The notes under the pieces: model-generated | Databases searched by the model: none | Told to the model about the DNA's origin: nothing | What the model saw: the letters and a program-made list of their open reading frames with translations, nothing else | Shown here: piece by piece, positions 17,362-25,535 of the stretch | Layout of the letters: each line of letters starts with the position of its first letter | Position numbering within the stretch: the first letter of the stretch is position 1 | Program-made: the position numbers and the translations under genes | NCBI GenBank assembly: GCA_016742175.1 | Contig: JACVCH010000019.1 | Coordinates: 1 to 64,000 of the forward strand | Origin: Rhizobiaceae bacterium | GTDB taxonomy: Bacteria; Pseudomonadota; Alphaproteobacteria; Rhizobiales; Rhizobiaceae | Direction: 5' to 3' | DNA: 64,000 bases

Positions 17362-18695
17362 GCGAAGGTCTGCCGGGCGCGGAGCGGCAGGACAGCGAGA
17401 AGGCTGAGACCGCGCGCCAGCAGAAAGACGTGCAGCGCGGCCCACAGGCCGTGATTGCCGAAAAGCGGGCCGAGCGTCCAAAGCGCGGCGACATAGAGCG
17501 CAAGCGACAGAAGCATCATGTTGCGCATGTCGCGTGACCATGTCGCGCCGATGAAGACCCCGTCCATCTGGAAGGCGAGAACGGCGGTGACGGCGGTCAG
17601 CGCCGCCCAGGGAAGGTAGGTTGCGGCAACGTCGCGAACCTCGGGCGCGGTGGTGACGAGCGCGATCAAATGATCGCCGAAGACCAGCACCAGAAGCGTC
17701 ATGATGCCCGCGAGCGCAAAACCCCAGATCGCCGTCAGCCTGACCGCACGATCGAATGCGGGTCGCCAGCGCGCACCCACGGCGCGGCCGGCAAGCTGTT
17801 CGGCGGCGGTGGCGAAGCCGTCGAGGAAATAGCTCGAGGCGAGGAAGAAGTTCATCAGGACGGCGTTGGCGGCGAGCGTCACCGTGCCGAGCTGCGCGCC
17901 CTGCCGGGCGAGGAGCGCGAAGGCGGCCAGAAGGGCGAAGGAGCGGATCATGATGTCGCGGTTGAGCGTCAGCATCGCCTTCAATTTGGCAAGGTCGCGC
18001 AGGGCGCGCGGCCGCATCGGGCCGCGGCGGCCGAAGCGGGTCGTCAGGACGGCGATGCCAATGGCAAAGCCGATCGCCTCGCCGAGCACCGTGCCCCAGG
18101 CGACGCCTTCGAGCCCCCAGCCGAGCCACAGGCCGAGCCAGACCGACAGGGCGATGTTGGTGAGGTTGATGGCGAATTGCAGCGCGAGGCCGACGCCCCC
18201 CTCCCCGCGCCCGAGCACGTAGCCGAGGATCGCGTAGTTGCCGAGGGCGAGCGGCGCGCACCACAGGCGGATCAGCACGTAGGTCTGCAGCGCCTCGGTG
18301 ACGCGCGGCTCCCCACCGATAAACCAGGCGCCGATGGCGGCGATGAGCGGCCCGAGCAGGATCAGCGCGGTGCCGATCAAGAGCGCGAGGATCAGCGCGC
18401 GCCAGAAGATCGCCTGCTCCTCCGCGCGGTCGCGGCTGCCATAGGCCTGGCTGACGAGGCCGGTGGTGCCCGAGCGCAGGAAATTGAAGGTCGCGAAGAC
18501 GACGTCGAAGACGATCGCGCCGGCGGCGAGGCCGCCGAGAAGCGCGGCGTCGCCGAGCTGGCCGACGATTGCCGTGTCGGCGATGCCGATCAGCGGCGTC
18601 GTCAGATAGGCGAGCGTCATCGGAACGGCGATCCGCAGGACCATTTTGTTCGTAACGGTAAAGTGCCGCTCCGAATTGTCCGTTCGTTCGTCCAA
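17349..18695 (-). CDS. MATE-family efflux transporter (DinF/NorM type)
   Basis: Encodes 448 residues with about 12 membrane helices in two pseudo-repeats. The start is TTG 18695, behind TGAGGAT; this gives the family length and the usual N-terminus (ERHFTVTNKMVLRIAVPMTLAYLTTPLIGIADTAIVGQLGD, quoted by its key parts VTNKMVLRIAVP and TAIVGQLGD). A longer reading from 18752 has no ribosome site. Members export cationic drugs or other metabolites against sodium or protons; substrate unknown. It lies divergently from the histone-deacetylase-like gene with 75 bases between. Confidence 0.88.
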   Translation of the reverse strand: MDERTDNSERHFTVTNKMVLRIAVPMTLAYLTTPLIGIADTAIVGQLGDAALLGGLAAGAIVFDVVFATFNFLRSGTTGLVSQAYGSRDRAEEQAIFWRALILALLIGTALILLGPLIAAIGAWFIGGEPRVTEALQTYVLIRLWCAPLALGNYAILGYVLGRGEGGVGLALQFAINLTNIALSVWLGLWLGWGLEGVAWGTVLGEAIGFAIGIAVLTTRFGRRGPMRPRALRDLAKLKAMLTLNRDIMIRSFALLAAFALLARQGAQLGTVTLAANAVLMNFFLASSYFLDGFATAAEQLAGRAVGARWRPAFDRAVRLTAIWGFALAGIMTLLVLVFGDHLIALVTTAPEVRDVAATYLPWAALTAVTAVLAFQMDGVFIGATWSRDMRNMMLLSLALYVAALWTLGPLFGNHGLWAALHVFLLARGLSLLAVLPLRARQTFAQTA

Positions 18696-18770
18696 GGCGG
18701 TTATCCTCAATAGTGATGCGGCGATTCGCCCGCCTTTGCCGATATCGAACAAAGCCTATCTGATCTCGCG

Positions 18771-19673
18771 ATGAAACTGCCGATCGTCCACCACCCCGAC
18801 TACGATGCCCGATTTCCCGCCGACCATCGGTTTCCGATGAGCAAGTATGCACGGCTGATCGAGGTTCTGCGGGAGCGAGGCGTGGCGGGGGCGGACAATG
18901 AGCATATGCCCGACGAGCCCGGCTTCGACACGCTCGCACGGGCCCATGCCGCAGATTACGTGCGGCAGGTGCTGGACTGTGCCGTTCCGCCTGCGATCGA
19001 AAAGGAAATCGGCTTTCCGGTCAGCGAACGCGTTTCGCGCCGCGCCCAGCTTGCGAGCGCCGGGACCGTCATGGCAGCGCGGCTGGCGCTCGATCACGGC
19101 ATCGCCTGCAATGCGGCCGGCGGCAGCCACCATGCGCGGCATGCGCAAGGCGCGGGCTTCTGCACGTTCAACGACGTCGCCATCGCGGCCAACACGCTGC
19201 TCGCTGAAGGGACGGTCAAGCGCGCGCTGGTCGTCGATCTCGACGTGCATCAGGGCGATGGGACGGCGGAAATCCTGATGGGCGAGGCAAGGGTCTTCAC
19301 CTTCTCCATGCATGCGGCGAAGAACTACCCGGTGCGCAAGGCGGTGTCCGACCTCGACATGGCGCTGGACGACGGGCTGGAAGACGAGGCGTATCTCGGG
19401 CGGTTGACCGGCATCCTGCCGATGCTGAACGAGTATTCCCGGCCGCAGATCGTTTTCTACAATGCCGGCGTCGATCCGCATCGCGACGACAAACTCGGTC
19501 GCCTCGCGCTGTCCGACGACGGCATCCGCGCGCGCGACCGGGCCGTGATCGGCCATTTTCGCGAGCGAGGCATACCGGTCTGCGGCATCATCGGCGGCGG
19601 CTATTCGAACGACATCGACGCGCTGGCGGCGCGTCATGCAATCCTTTTCGAGACCGCAGCCGAATTCTGCTGA
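18771..19673 (+). CDS. Histone-deacetylase-like amidohydrolase
   Basis: Encodes 300 residues of the arginase/deacetylase fold. Catalytic elements are intact: the His pair in GGSHHARHAQGAGFCTFNDVAIAA, zinc ligands in DLDVHQGDGTAEI, the second zinc Asp in YNAGVDPHRDDKLG, and GGGYSNDIDALA near the end. Bacterial members remove acetyl groups from acetyl-polyamines or other small amides and occasionally proteins. The substrate cannot be told here. Monocistronic; it abuts the convergent DUF6460 gene without a gap. Confidence 0.9.
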   Translation: MKLPIVHHPDYDARFPADHRFPMSKYARLIEVLRERGVAGADNEHMPDEPGFDTLARAHAADYVRQVLDCAVPPAIEKEIGFPVSERVSRRAQLASAGTVMAARLALDHGIACNAAGGSHHARHAQGAGFCTFNDVAIAANTLLAEGTVKRALVVDLDVHQGDGTAEILMGEARVFTFSMHAAKNYPVRKAVSDLDMALDDGLEDEAYLGRLTGILPMLNEYSRPQIVFYNAGVDPHRDDKLGRLALSDDGIRARDRAVIGHFRERGIPVCGIIGGGYSNDIDALAARHAILFETAAEFC

Positions 19674-19940
19674 TCAGCCGCGCCGGTAGCTCAGAAGCCG
19701 GATGATGAAGAAGGCGGGGACGACGATGATGGCGCCGACGAGGAAATAGTCGATGAAGCGTCCGAAGGCGTCGAAGCCCATATAGTAGGCGTTCACGACG
19801 AGGTCGCGCGCGCCGTAGATGACGTCATAGGGCGACCAGCCCATCACGCTCATGACGATGCCGACGAGAAACGAGATCACGATCAGCTTGACCAGAACCC
19901 GCAAGGGGCTGTCGCCGAGAAAGCGGTTCACTGCCGACAT
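19674..19940 (-). CDS. DUF6460 small membrane protein
   Basis: Encodes 88 residues with two membrane helices (about 14-33 and 61-82). The text NRFLGDSPLRVLVKLIVISFLVGIVMS, WSPYDVIYG and the closing VGAIIVVPAFFIIRLLSYRRG fit a conserved small membrane family of Hyphomicrobiales annotated DUF6460. No function is known. It stands alone between the tRNA gene and the deacetylase gene. Confidence 0.8.
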   Translation of the reverse strand: MSAVNRFLGDSPLRVLVKLIVISFLVGIVMSVMGWSPYDVIYGARDLVVNAYYMGFDAFGRFIDYFLVGAIIVVPAFFIIRLLSYRRG

Positions 19941-20001
19941 GTCGCGTCTCCGTTGGTGCGAGGCCGCACATACGCATTCGGGACGGGCGCTTCAAGTCGG
20001 C

Positions 20002-20075
20002 TGGAGCGGGTGAAGGGAATCGAACCCTCGTATTCAGCTTGGGAAGCTGCTGCTCTACCATTGAGCTACACCCGC
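20002..20075 (-). tRNA. tRNA-Gly (anticodon CCC)
   Basis: On the minus strand the molecule begins at 20075 with GCGGGTG, pairs with CACCCGC, has D-arm AGCTCAATGGTAGAGC, an anticodon loop TTCCCAA giving CCC, and T-arm GAGGGTTCGATTCCCTT. Discriminator T is followed by an encoded CCA (20004-20002). No integrase or duplicated 3' end is seen near it, so it is not evidently an integration site. Confidence 0.95.
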
Positions 20076-20198
20076 GACGCGCTCATTAATCGGTGAGGCC
20101 AAGGTTGGCGTCAAGCGCATTTGTCCGGATCGACAGTTGACGCGAGGGCCGTCCTCGGCGACTGGTGCGGCGAATTTCCTCCATCCAGGACGCCCGAC

Positions 20199-21023
20199 GT
20201 GACACGCTTGCAGACGCTGATCGAATCGCGCCGCTTCGAACTCTTCATCACCATTCTCATCATCGTCAACGCGATCACGCTCGGGCTGGAGACGTCGCAG
20301 TCGATCATGTCGCGGTTCGGGCCGCTGCTTCTGGTGATCGACCGTGTGGTCCTGTTCGTTTTCGTCGCCGAACTGGCGGCTCGGGCGCTCGTCTATCGCA
20401 GCCGCTTCTTCAACGATCCGTGGCGCATCTTCGACCTGATCGTGGTAGGCATCGCTCTGATGCCGGCGACGGGCAATCTTTCTGTGCTGCGCGCGCTGCG
20501 CATCCTGCGCGTGCTGCGGATCGTCAGCGTGGTGCCGTCGCTGCGCCGGGTCGTCGGCGGGCTCGTCGCGGCCCTGCCCGGCATGGGCTCGATCGTGCTT
20601 CTGCTCGCGCTGGTCTTCTACGTCTTCTCGGTGATGGCGACGAAGCTCTTTGCCGCGAGCTTTCCAGAATGGTTCGGCACGATCGGCGAGAGCGCCTATA
20701 CGCTGTTCCAGATCATGACCCTGGAAAGCTGGTCGATGGGGATCGTGCGGCCGGTGATGGAGGTCTATCCCTGGTCGTGGCTCTATTTCATCCCGTTCAT
20801 CGTCACGACGTCCTTCGCCGTGCTCAACCTCTTCATCGGTATCATCGTGTCGGCCATGCAGGAGGAGCACGAGTCGACCGCGTCCGAGGAACGCTCGCAG
20901 ATGAAGGACGAGCAGGACATGATCCTGCAGGAGGTTCGGGCGCTGCGTCAGGAAATCCGGGCGCTCAGGGCTGACGGAAATGCTTCGACAGTTTCAGGCC
21001 CTGCGCCTGATAGTTCGACTTGA
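20199..21023 (+). CDS. Bacterial voltage-gated sodium channel (BacNav/NaChBac family)
   Basis: Encodes 274 residues from GTG 20199 (AGGA eight bases upstream). One six-helix domain that assembles as a tetramer in the inner membrane. S4 carries arginines every third residue (LRALRILRVLRIVSVVPSLRR); the pore has the selectivity filter TLESWS at residues 174-179, followed by MGIVRP, identical to the sodium-selective filter of NaChBac/NavAb. S6 is FAVLNLFIGIIVSAMQ, and a C-terminal heptad coiled coil (about 225-262) gives the tetramer bundle. Length equals that of characterised members (about 267-274). The last 59 bases overlap the dCTP deaminase gene on the other strand. Confidence 0.93.
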   Translation: MTRLQTLIESRRFELFITILIIVNAITLGLETSQSIMSRFGPLLLVIDRVVLFVFVAELAARALVYRSRFFNDPWRIFDLIVVGIALMPATGNLSVLRALRILRVLRIVSVVPSLRRVVGGLVAALPGMGSIVLLLALVFYVFSVMATKLFAASFPEWFGTIGESAYTLFQIMTLESWSMGIVRPVMEVYPWSWLYFIPFIVTTSFAVLNLFIGIIVSAMQEEHESTASEERSQMKDEQDMILQEVRALRQEIRALRADGNASTVSGPAPDSST

Positions 21024-22056
21024 GGTCGGTGCCGTAGAGCGCTTTCGGGCGCTCCAGCATGTGCTCGTAGACGAGGCGGCCGACGGTCTGGCCGTGTTCG
21101 AGGATGAAGGGCACCTCGTGGCTGCGCACTTCGAGCACCGCGCGGCTGCCGGTTCCGCCGGCCGCCGAATGGCCGAAGCCGGGATCGAAGAAGCCGGCAT
21201 AGTGGACGCGGAACTCGCCGACGAGCGGGTCGAAGGGCGTCATCTCGGCAGCATGGTCCGGCGGGACGTGTACGGCTTCGCGGCTGACGAGGATGTAGAA
21301 CTCGTCCGGGTCGAGGATCAGCTCCTTCTGGCCGCGATCGTGGAGCGGTTCCCAGAAATCGAGCACGTCCTGCGCCGCGCGCTTGTCGACGTCGACGACG
21401 GCGGAATGGTGCTTGCCGCGGTAGCCGATGAGACCGCTTGCGTCGCCGGTCAGATCGATGGAGAGCGCGATGCCGCCGCCCGAGATGTTCGGGTTCGCCG
21501 ACGCGACGAGCGTCTCGGCGTCGTGGAGCGCGTGGAGCGCGGCTTCGTCGAGGAGCGCGTTGCCGATGCGAAAGCGGATCTGCGACAGGCGCGAGCCGGT
21601 GCGGACGACGATCGGGAAGGTGCGCGGGCTGATCTCGAGATAGAGCGGCCCTTCATAGCCGGCCGGGATCTTGTCGAACTCGGCGCCGAAATCCGTCATC
21701 ACGCGGGTAAAGATGTCGAGGCGGCCGGTCGAGCTTTTCGGGTTGGCCGAGGCGGCGATGCTGGCCGGCAGCTTCAGCGTTTCCAGGATCGGCACGATGT
21801 AGACGCAGCCCGTCTCCAGGACCGCACCGGCCTCGAGGTCGAATTCATGCAGCTTGAAGCGTTCGAGCTTGTCGGCGACGCGGTTGCCCGGCCCCGGCAG
21901 GAAGCTGGCGCGGACGCGGTAGGCGCGCTTGCCGAGGCGAAGGTCGAGGCTGGCGGGCTGGATCTGGTCGGCGTCGAGCGCGCGGTCGCTTGCGAGCGCG
22001 CCGCTGGCGAACAGTTCGCCGATCTGCCGGTCCGGCAATATTCCCGTCTGACGCAC
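20965..22056 (-). CDS. dcd: 2'-deoxycytidine 5'-triphosphate deaminase, two-domain form
   Basis: Encodes 363 residues, about twice the length of a classical Dcd (190). It deaminates dCTP to dUTP, feeding thymidylate synthesis. Two dUTPase-fold halves are visible: the first has QPASLDLRLG, ANPKSSTGRLDIFTRVMTDFG, PAGYEGPLYLEISPRTFPI; the second repeats the pattern less well (LILDPDEFYILVSREAV, FRVHYAGFFDPGFGH). This long form is typical of alphaproteobacteria. Which half keeps the catalytic Glu cannot be settled by eye. It overlaps the sodium channel gene tail to tail. Confidence 0.88.
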   Translation of the reverse strand: MRQTGILPDRQIGELFASGALASDRALDADQIQPASLDLRLGKRAYRVRASFLPGPGNRVADKLERFKLHEFDLEAGAVLETGCVYIVPILETLKLPASIAASANPKSSTGRLDIFTRVMTDFGAEFDKIPAGYEGPLYLEISPRTFPIVVRTGSRLSQIRFRIGNALLDEAALHALHDAETLVASANPNISGGGIALSIDLTGDASGLIGYRGKHHSAVVDVDKRAAQDVLDFWEPLHDRGQKELILDPDEFYILVSREAVHVPPDHAAEMTPFDPLVGEFRVHYAGFFDPGFGHSAAGGTGSRAVLEVRSHEVPFILEHGQTVGRLVYEHMLERPKALYGTDLKSNYQAQGLKLSKHFRQP

Positions 22057-22102
22057 CTTTTCACCCCTCTCGACTGGCGGGGAGGTTTAACCACGCCGCG
22101 AA

Positions 22103-22129
22103 TTGACGCAAGGCAAGAAAGCCTATAGA
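22103..22129 (+). promoter_or_regulatory. Promoter for the SAM-II/metZ transcript
   Basis: TTGACG at 22103-22108 and TATAGA at 22124-22129 with a 15-base spacer, shorter than usual but placed so that transcription would begin about 22136, a few bases before the riboswitch. Confidence 0.5.
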
Positions 22130-22141
22130 GCCCGCCTTATC

Positions 22142-22193
22142 CCGTGGTGATTTGCCGGTCGGCTTGCAGCCACGTAAAACAAGTCGCTAAAGG
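22142..22193 (+). ncRNA. SAM-II riboswitch
   Basis: The 52-base core CCGTGGTGATTTG...GGCTTGCAGCCACG...AAACAAG-TCGCTAAAGG contains the P1 stem (CGTGG with CCACG), the L1 UGAUUUG segment and the conserved AAGTCGCTAAAGG pseudoknot strand of the metA/SAM-II aptamer. It sits immediately upstream of metZ, its classic location in alphaproteobacteria. S-adenosylmethionine binding represses the gene downstream. Confidence 0.93.
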
Positions 22194-22217
22194 ACCGTGG
22201 GCCGCAAGGCTGTATGG

Positions 22218-22248
22218 ACCGGCGCGACTTTTCGCGGCCGGTTTTTTT
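22218..22248 (+). terminator. Attenuator terminator after the SAM-II aptamer
   Basis: ACCGG-C-GCGA (22218-22227) pairs with TCGC-GG-CCGGT (22232-22242, one bulged G), closed by CTTT and followed by T at 22242-22248. It lies 25 bases after the aptamer and 18 before the metZ start, so control is probably at termination. Confidence 0.75.
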
Positions 22249-22265
22249 GTGTCTGGATGATGCCG

Positions 22266-23450
22266 ATGTCGAACGAGAAGACCTGGAAGCCCGCCACCCA
22301 ACTCGTGCATGGCGCGACGATGCGCTCGCAGTTCGGCGAGACGTCGGAGGCGATGTACCTGACGCAGGGCTTCGTCTACGACAGTTCGGAATCAGCCGAA
22401 GCACGCTTCAAGGGCGACGAGCCGGGCTTCATCTATTCGCGCTACGCCAACCCGACGGTCGACGTGTTCGAAAAGCGCATGTGCGCGCTCGAAGGCGCCG
22501 AGGACGCGCGGGCGACGGCGTCGGGCATGGCGGCGATCTCGGCCGCGCTTCTCTGTTCGGTGAAGGCGGGCGACCATGTGGTCGCGGCGCGGGCGCTGTT
22601 CGGCTCCTGCCGCTGGGTGGTCGAGACGCTGATGCCGAAATACGGCATCGAGTCGACGCTCGTCGACGGCCGCGACATGGCGCAGTGGGAGGCGGCGGTG
22701 CGGCCTAATACGAAGCTCTTCTTCCTCGAAAGCCCGACCAATCCGACGCTCGAAGTCGTCGACATCGCGGCGGTCGCGAAGATCGCCGACGGCATCGGCG
22801 CGAGGGTCGTGGTCGACAACGTGTTCGCCACGCCGTTGCAGCAAAAGCCGCTGGAACTTGGCGCACATGTCGTCGTCTATTCGGCGACCAAGCATATCGA
22901 CGGACAGGGGCGCTGCCTCGGCGGCATCATCCTTTCCGACAAGAAGTGGATCGACGAGAATTTGCACGACTTCTTCCGCCACACCGGCCCGTCCCTGTCG
23001 CCGTTCAACGCGTGGACGCTGCTGAAGGGGCTGGAGACGCTGCCGCTGCGCGTGAAACAGCAGACGGACAGCGCTTTGCGGATCGCCGACCATCTGGCGG
23101 CGCATCCGAAAGTCTCGCGCGTGATCTATCCGGGCCGCGCCGACCATCCGCAGGCCGAGATCATCGCGCGGCAGATGAGCGGCGGCTCGACGCTGGTCTG
23201 CTTCGAGACGAAAGGCGGCAAGCCCGGCGCGTTCGCCTTCCAGAATGCGCTGGAGATCGTGCGGATTTCCAACAATCTGGGCGATGCCAAGAGCCTGATC
23301 ACCCATCCGGCGACGACGACGCACAAGAATTTGACCGAGGACGCGCGCGCGGATCTCGGCATCTCGCCCGGAACGGTTCGGCTTTCGGTGGGGCTGGAGG
23401 ATGCGGGAGACCTGATTGCGGATCTGGATCGGGCGTTGAGCAAAGTCTAG
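22266..23450 (+). CDS. metZ: O-succinylhomoserine sulfhydrylase
   Basis: Encodes 394 residues. Makes homocysteine from O-succinyl- or O-acetylhomoserine and sulfide, in methionine synthesis. Cys/Met-metabolism PLP family: YSRYANPTVDVFEKRMCALEGAEDARATASGMAA, LESPTNPTLEVVDI, VVVDNVFATPLQQKPLELGAHVVVYSATKHIDGQGR (short pieces) with Schiff-base Lys209, and SLGDAKSLITHPATTTH-like NNLGDAKSLITHPATTTH near the C-terminus. The start at 22266 (SNEKTW) is preferred; ATGs at 22257 and 22260 are possible. Expression is controlled by the SAM-II riboswitch. Its end overlaps the next gene by 4 bases, tail to tail. Confidence 0.95.
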   Translation: MSNEKTWKPATQLVHGATMRSQFGETSEAMYLTQGFVYDSSESAEARFKGDEPGFIYSRYANPTVDVFEKRMCALEGAEDARATASGMAAISAALLCSVKAGDHVVAARALFGSCRWVVETLMPKYGIESTLVDGRDMAQWEAAVRPNTKLFFLESPTNPTLEVVDIAAVAKIADGIGARVVVDNVFATPLQQKPLELGAHVVVYSATKHIDGQGRCLGGIILSDKKWIDENLHDFFRHTGPSLSPFNAWTLLKGLETLPLRVKQQTDSALRIADHLAAHPKVSRVIYPGRADHPQAEIIARQMSGGSTLVCFETKGGKPGAFAFQNALEIVRISNNLGDAKSLITHPATTTHKNLTEDARADLGISPGTVRLSVGLEDAGDLIADLDRALSKV

Positions 23451-24052
23451 CGGAACGTCCGGCCTGCGATGACGATGCGCGAGAGCGCGGTGTAGAAGCA
23501 GAGCGCGGCGAAGACCAGCGCCAGCGCCGGGAACCATGCCGGGAAGAGGCAGAAGGCGGCGAAGAAGGCGAGCGTTTCCGTCGCTTCTGCGAGTCCGGTG
23601 GTGAAGAAAAGCGATTTCTCGCCGTGCGCCTCCGTCGTCAGTCCGCGTTTTTCGGCCATCACGGCATAGGCGAGGAAGCTGGCGCCGTTGACGTAGAAGG
23701 AGAGGATCAGGACGGAGCCCGCCAAGGCATTGCCCGCCGGGTCGGCGAGCACGAAGCCGAGCGGGATGAGGCCGTAGAAGGCGAAGTCGAGGACGATGTC
23801 GAGATAGCCGCCGAAATCGGTCTTTTGCGTGTGGCGCGCGACCGCGCCGTCGAGGCCGTCGCCGAGGCGGCTGACGAGGATCAGCACGAGGCCGAGCCAA
23901 TAAAGGCCGCAGGCGATGGCGATGAAGCCGGCGATGCCGACGACGAACGCCAGGACGGTGACCGCATTGGCAGTGACGCCGGCCTGCGCGAGGCGTCGGC
24001 CGGCGTGATTCAGCGCCGGATCGATCCTTGCCCTTGCCCAACCATCCAGCAT
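23447..24052 (-). CDS. CDP-alcohol phosphatidyltransferase family protein
   Basis: Encodes 201 residues from ATG 24052 (AAGGGAG upstream). The family signature D-x2-D-G-x2-A-R-x8-G-x3-D-x3-D is intact: [21 protein letters not shown] followed by IVLD. Six membrane helices are likely. Such enzymes transfer a phosphatidyl group from CDP-diacylglycerol to an alcohol (glycerol-phosphate, inositol, choline and so on); the acceptor is not identifiable from sequence. In rhizobial genomes similar proteins of about 200 residues are orphan members separate from PgsA and Pcs. Divergent from apaG across 139 bases. Confidence 0.88.
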   Translation of the reverse strand: MLDGWARARIDPALNHAGRRLAQAGVTANAVTVLAFVVGIAGFIAIACGLYWLGLVLILVSRLGDGLDGAVARHTQKTDFGGYLDIVLDFAFYGLIPLGFVLADPAGNALAGSVLILSFYVNGASFLAYAVMAEKRGLTTEAHGEKSLFFTTGLAEATETLAFFAAFCLFPAWFPALALVFAALCFYTALSRIVIAGRTFR

Positions 24053-24191
24053 CGCGGCGCTCCCTTGTTCCCGCTCACTTACGGCAGAGCGCGATGAAGC
24101 CGATATCACTTTCGGTTCAATTCTTGCCGCGAGCGCACCGAAATGCGGCCGATGCGCGTTATTGCCTTATGAAAGCCTGTGGATGCAGTTG

Positions 24192-24584
24192 ATGTACCGG
24201 ACGACGACACGCGGCATCGAAGTGACCGTCGAGCCCTTCTATCTGGAGGAGCGCTCGGAGCCGGAGGTCGGCCGCTATTTCTGGGCCTACCGGATCACCA
24301 TCGCCAATCACGGCAAGCAGGGCGTCAAGCTGATGTCGCGCCACTGGCGCATCACCGATGCCACCGGCAAGCTTGAGGAGGTGCGCGGTGCGGGCGTCGT
24401 CGGGGAACAGCCCGAACTCGAGCCGGGCGACAGCTTTCAATACACGTCCGGCTGCCCGCTCGGCACGACGTCCGGCTTCATGGTCGGCGACTACAGGATG
24501 CGCGACGAGGCCGGACGGGAGTTCGACGTCGCCATCCCGGCCTTCTCGCTCGACCTGCCGGGCGAGCGGCGTTCCGTCAATTGA
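24192..24584 (+). CDS. apaG: ApaG (Co2+/Mg2+ efflux-associated protein)
   Basis: Encodes 130 residues from [15 protein letters not shown] at 24192, the usual N-terminus and length in rhizobia; an ATG three codons upstream is an alternative. The immunoglobulin-like ApaG/F-box-associated domain is complete: [23 protein letters not shown], then [27 protein letters not shown] and MVGDYRM. Genetic work in Salmonella links it to cobalt resistance and magnesium efflux; biochemical role unclear. Its tail overlaps the next minus-strand gene by 8 bases. Confidence 0.93.
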   Translation: MYRTTTRGIEVTVEPFYLEERSEPEVGRYFWAYRITIANHGKQGVKLMSRHWRITDATGKLEEVRGAGVVGEQPELEPGDSFQYTSGCPLGTTSGFMVGDYRMRDEAGREFDVAIPAFSLDLPGERRSVN

Positions 24585-24834
24585 GGTGATCGTCGCCGTC
24601 GCCTGCGACAGGAAAAAGCGAGCGATCGACCAGCGCGCGGCCGAACCGGTACATCAGGTCGGCGGCGAGCTTCTGCTCCTGCCCCAGGTGACGGTTGTAG
24701 GCCTTGCCGGCTGCGAAATTCATCCGCTGGGCGGCGTCGGGATCGATCTGGTGGATGGCCTGCGCAAGAAGGACGGCGATCTCGCAGACGGCCTCTGCAA
24801 TCTCTTCCTCGTGGCCGGCTGACAATGCGGGCAT
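24577..24834 (-). CDS. Small hypothetical protein, alpha-helical
   Basis: Encodes 85 residues, predicted all-helical and cytosolic (no signal peptide or membrane helix). Key text: [60 protein letters not shown]. The ribosome site is weak (GGAACGAGC before ATG 24834). It overlaps apaG by 8 bases at the ends. I do not recognise the family. Coding is likely because no alternative gene fits and the reading frame has natural amino acid use. Confidence 0.55.
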   Translation of the reverse strand: MPALSAGHEEEIAEAVCEIAVLLAQAIHQIDPDAAQRMNFAAGKAYNRHLGQEQKLAADLMYRFGRALVDRSLFPVAGDGDDHLN

Positions 24835-24897
24835 GCTCGTTCCGATCGGCTGTGAATCACGGCCGACCTTGGCAGCTTATGGTTTCCGCAATGCTAA

Positions 24898-25068
24898 TCA
24901 GTCGAGCGGGGCACCGATGCCGGGGCCATTGCAATCCGGGTTCGACCATTCATCGCACGGCGAGCCCGCGCGATCACTGCGCCCGATCGTGTCGGATGTG
25001 ACGAGTTCCGCAAAGCCGGCGGCGAAGCCTGCGACCATGAGCCAGATAATTGCCAATCTTATAATCAT
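24898..25068 (-). CDS. Very small exported or membrane-anchored protein
   Basis: A 56-codon frame starting MIIRLAIIWLMVAGFAAGF at 25068, with GGATGAACG before the ATG, and ending at 24898. Residues 1-20 are a hydrophobic signal or anchor; the remainder (SDTIGRSDRAGSPCDEWSN, then PDCNGPG) has two Cys in a C-x7-C arrangement and looks like a small extracytoplasmic peptide. I do not recognise it. Same strand as the neighbours but separated from MliC-like gene by 108 bases. Confidence 0.5.
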   Translation of the reverse strand: MIIRLAIIWLMVAGFAAGFAELVTSDTIGRSDRAGSPCDEWSNPDCNGPGIGAPLD

Positions 25069-25176
25069 CGTTCATCCGGTAGCGTTGCCCCCCGCTTGCC
25101 GAATTCCGAGCCATCCTGCAACCGCACGCTTGATGAAGCTTTAAGTCACACGTTAACAAAAGTGGCGCAAATGTGG

Positions 25177-25533
25177 CTAACGCCGCTCGGCACAGGTGGC
25201 CAGTAGGGCGGCATTCTCACCAGCCATCTCGTCGTAAAGCGTCGCCTCGCCGCCCTTCGACCACCAGACGTAGCGCCCGGAGACATAGCGGACGCCGGAG
25301 GCCGAGATGCCGGCCGCAGCCACGATCCGGTCGCCATTCCAGTCGAAAATCGCAAGGGATGTCGGGCCGGCATTGACGTAGCGCACATCCATTTCCACCG
25401 ATCCGCAACGATAGGAAACTGTCGCTTCCTCGACTTGCGAGCCCGGGAAATCGATGACCAGCTCGCCGGCGCCCGCTGCCGATGCGGCCAGCAGGGACAA
25501 GGCGAGAAGCGGCGGCAGGAGACGGACAGCCAT
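25177..25533 (-). CDS. MliC-family C-type lysozyme inhibitor-like protein
   Basis: Encodes 118 residues. Signal peptide 1-22 (ASAAGAG cleavage region; no lipobox Cys, so periplasmic and soluble). The mature part is one MliC barrel: VSYRCGSVEMDVRY with the first Cys, ISASGVRYVSGRYVWWSKGGEATLYDE (quoted in part: SASGVRYVSG, WWSKGGEATL) which is the inhibitor loop region, and a terminal Cys in LATCAERR. Family members block C-type lysozymes or act in envelope maintenance. It follows hslO by two bases, so it is cotranscribed with the chaperone. Confidence 0.82.
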   Translation of the reverse strand: MAVRLLPPLLALSLLAASAAGAGELVIDFPGSQVEEATVSYRCGSVEMDVRYVNAGPTSLAIFDWNGDRIVAAAGISASGVRYVSGRYVWWSKGGEATLYDEMAGENAALLATCAERR

Positions 25534-25535
25534 GG

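Noticed and set aside
20002-20075. tRNA-Gly as a mobile-element attachment site
   Set aside because: No integrase, no duplicated tRNA 3' end and ordinary genes on both sides.
25141-25157. TTAA-N8-TTAAC, similar to a CtrA box
   Set aside because: Spacing is 8 not 7, and it lies beyond the stop of the MliC-like gene with no suitably placed start downstream.
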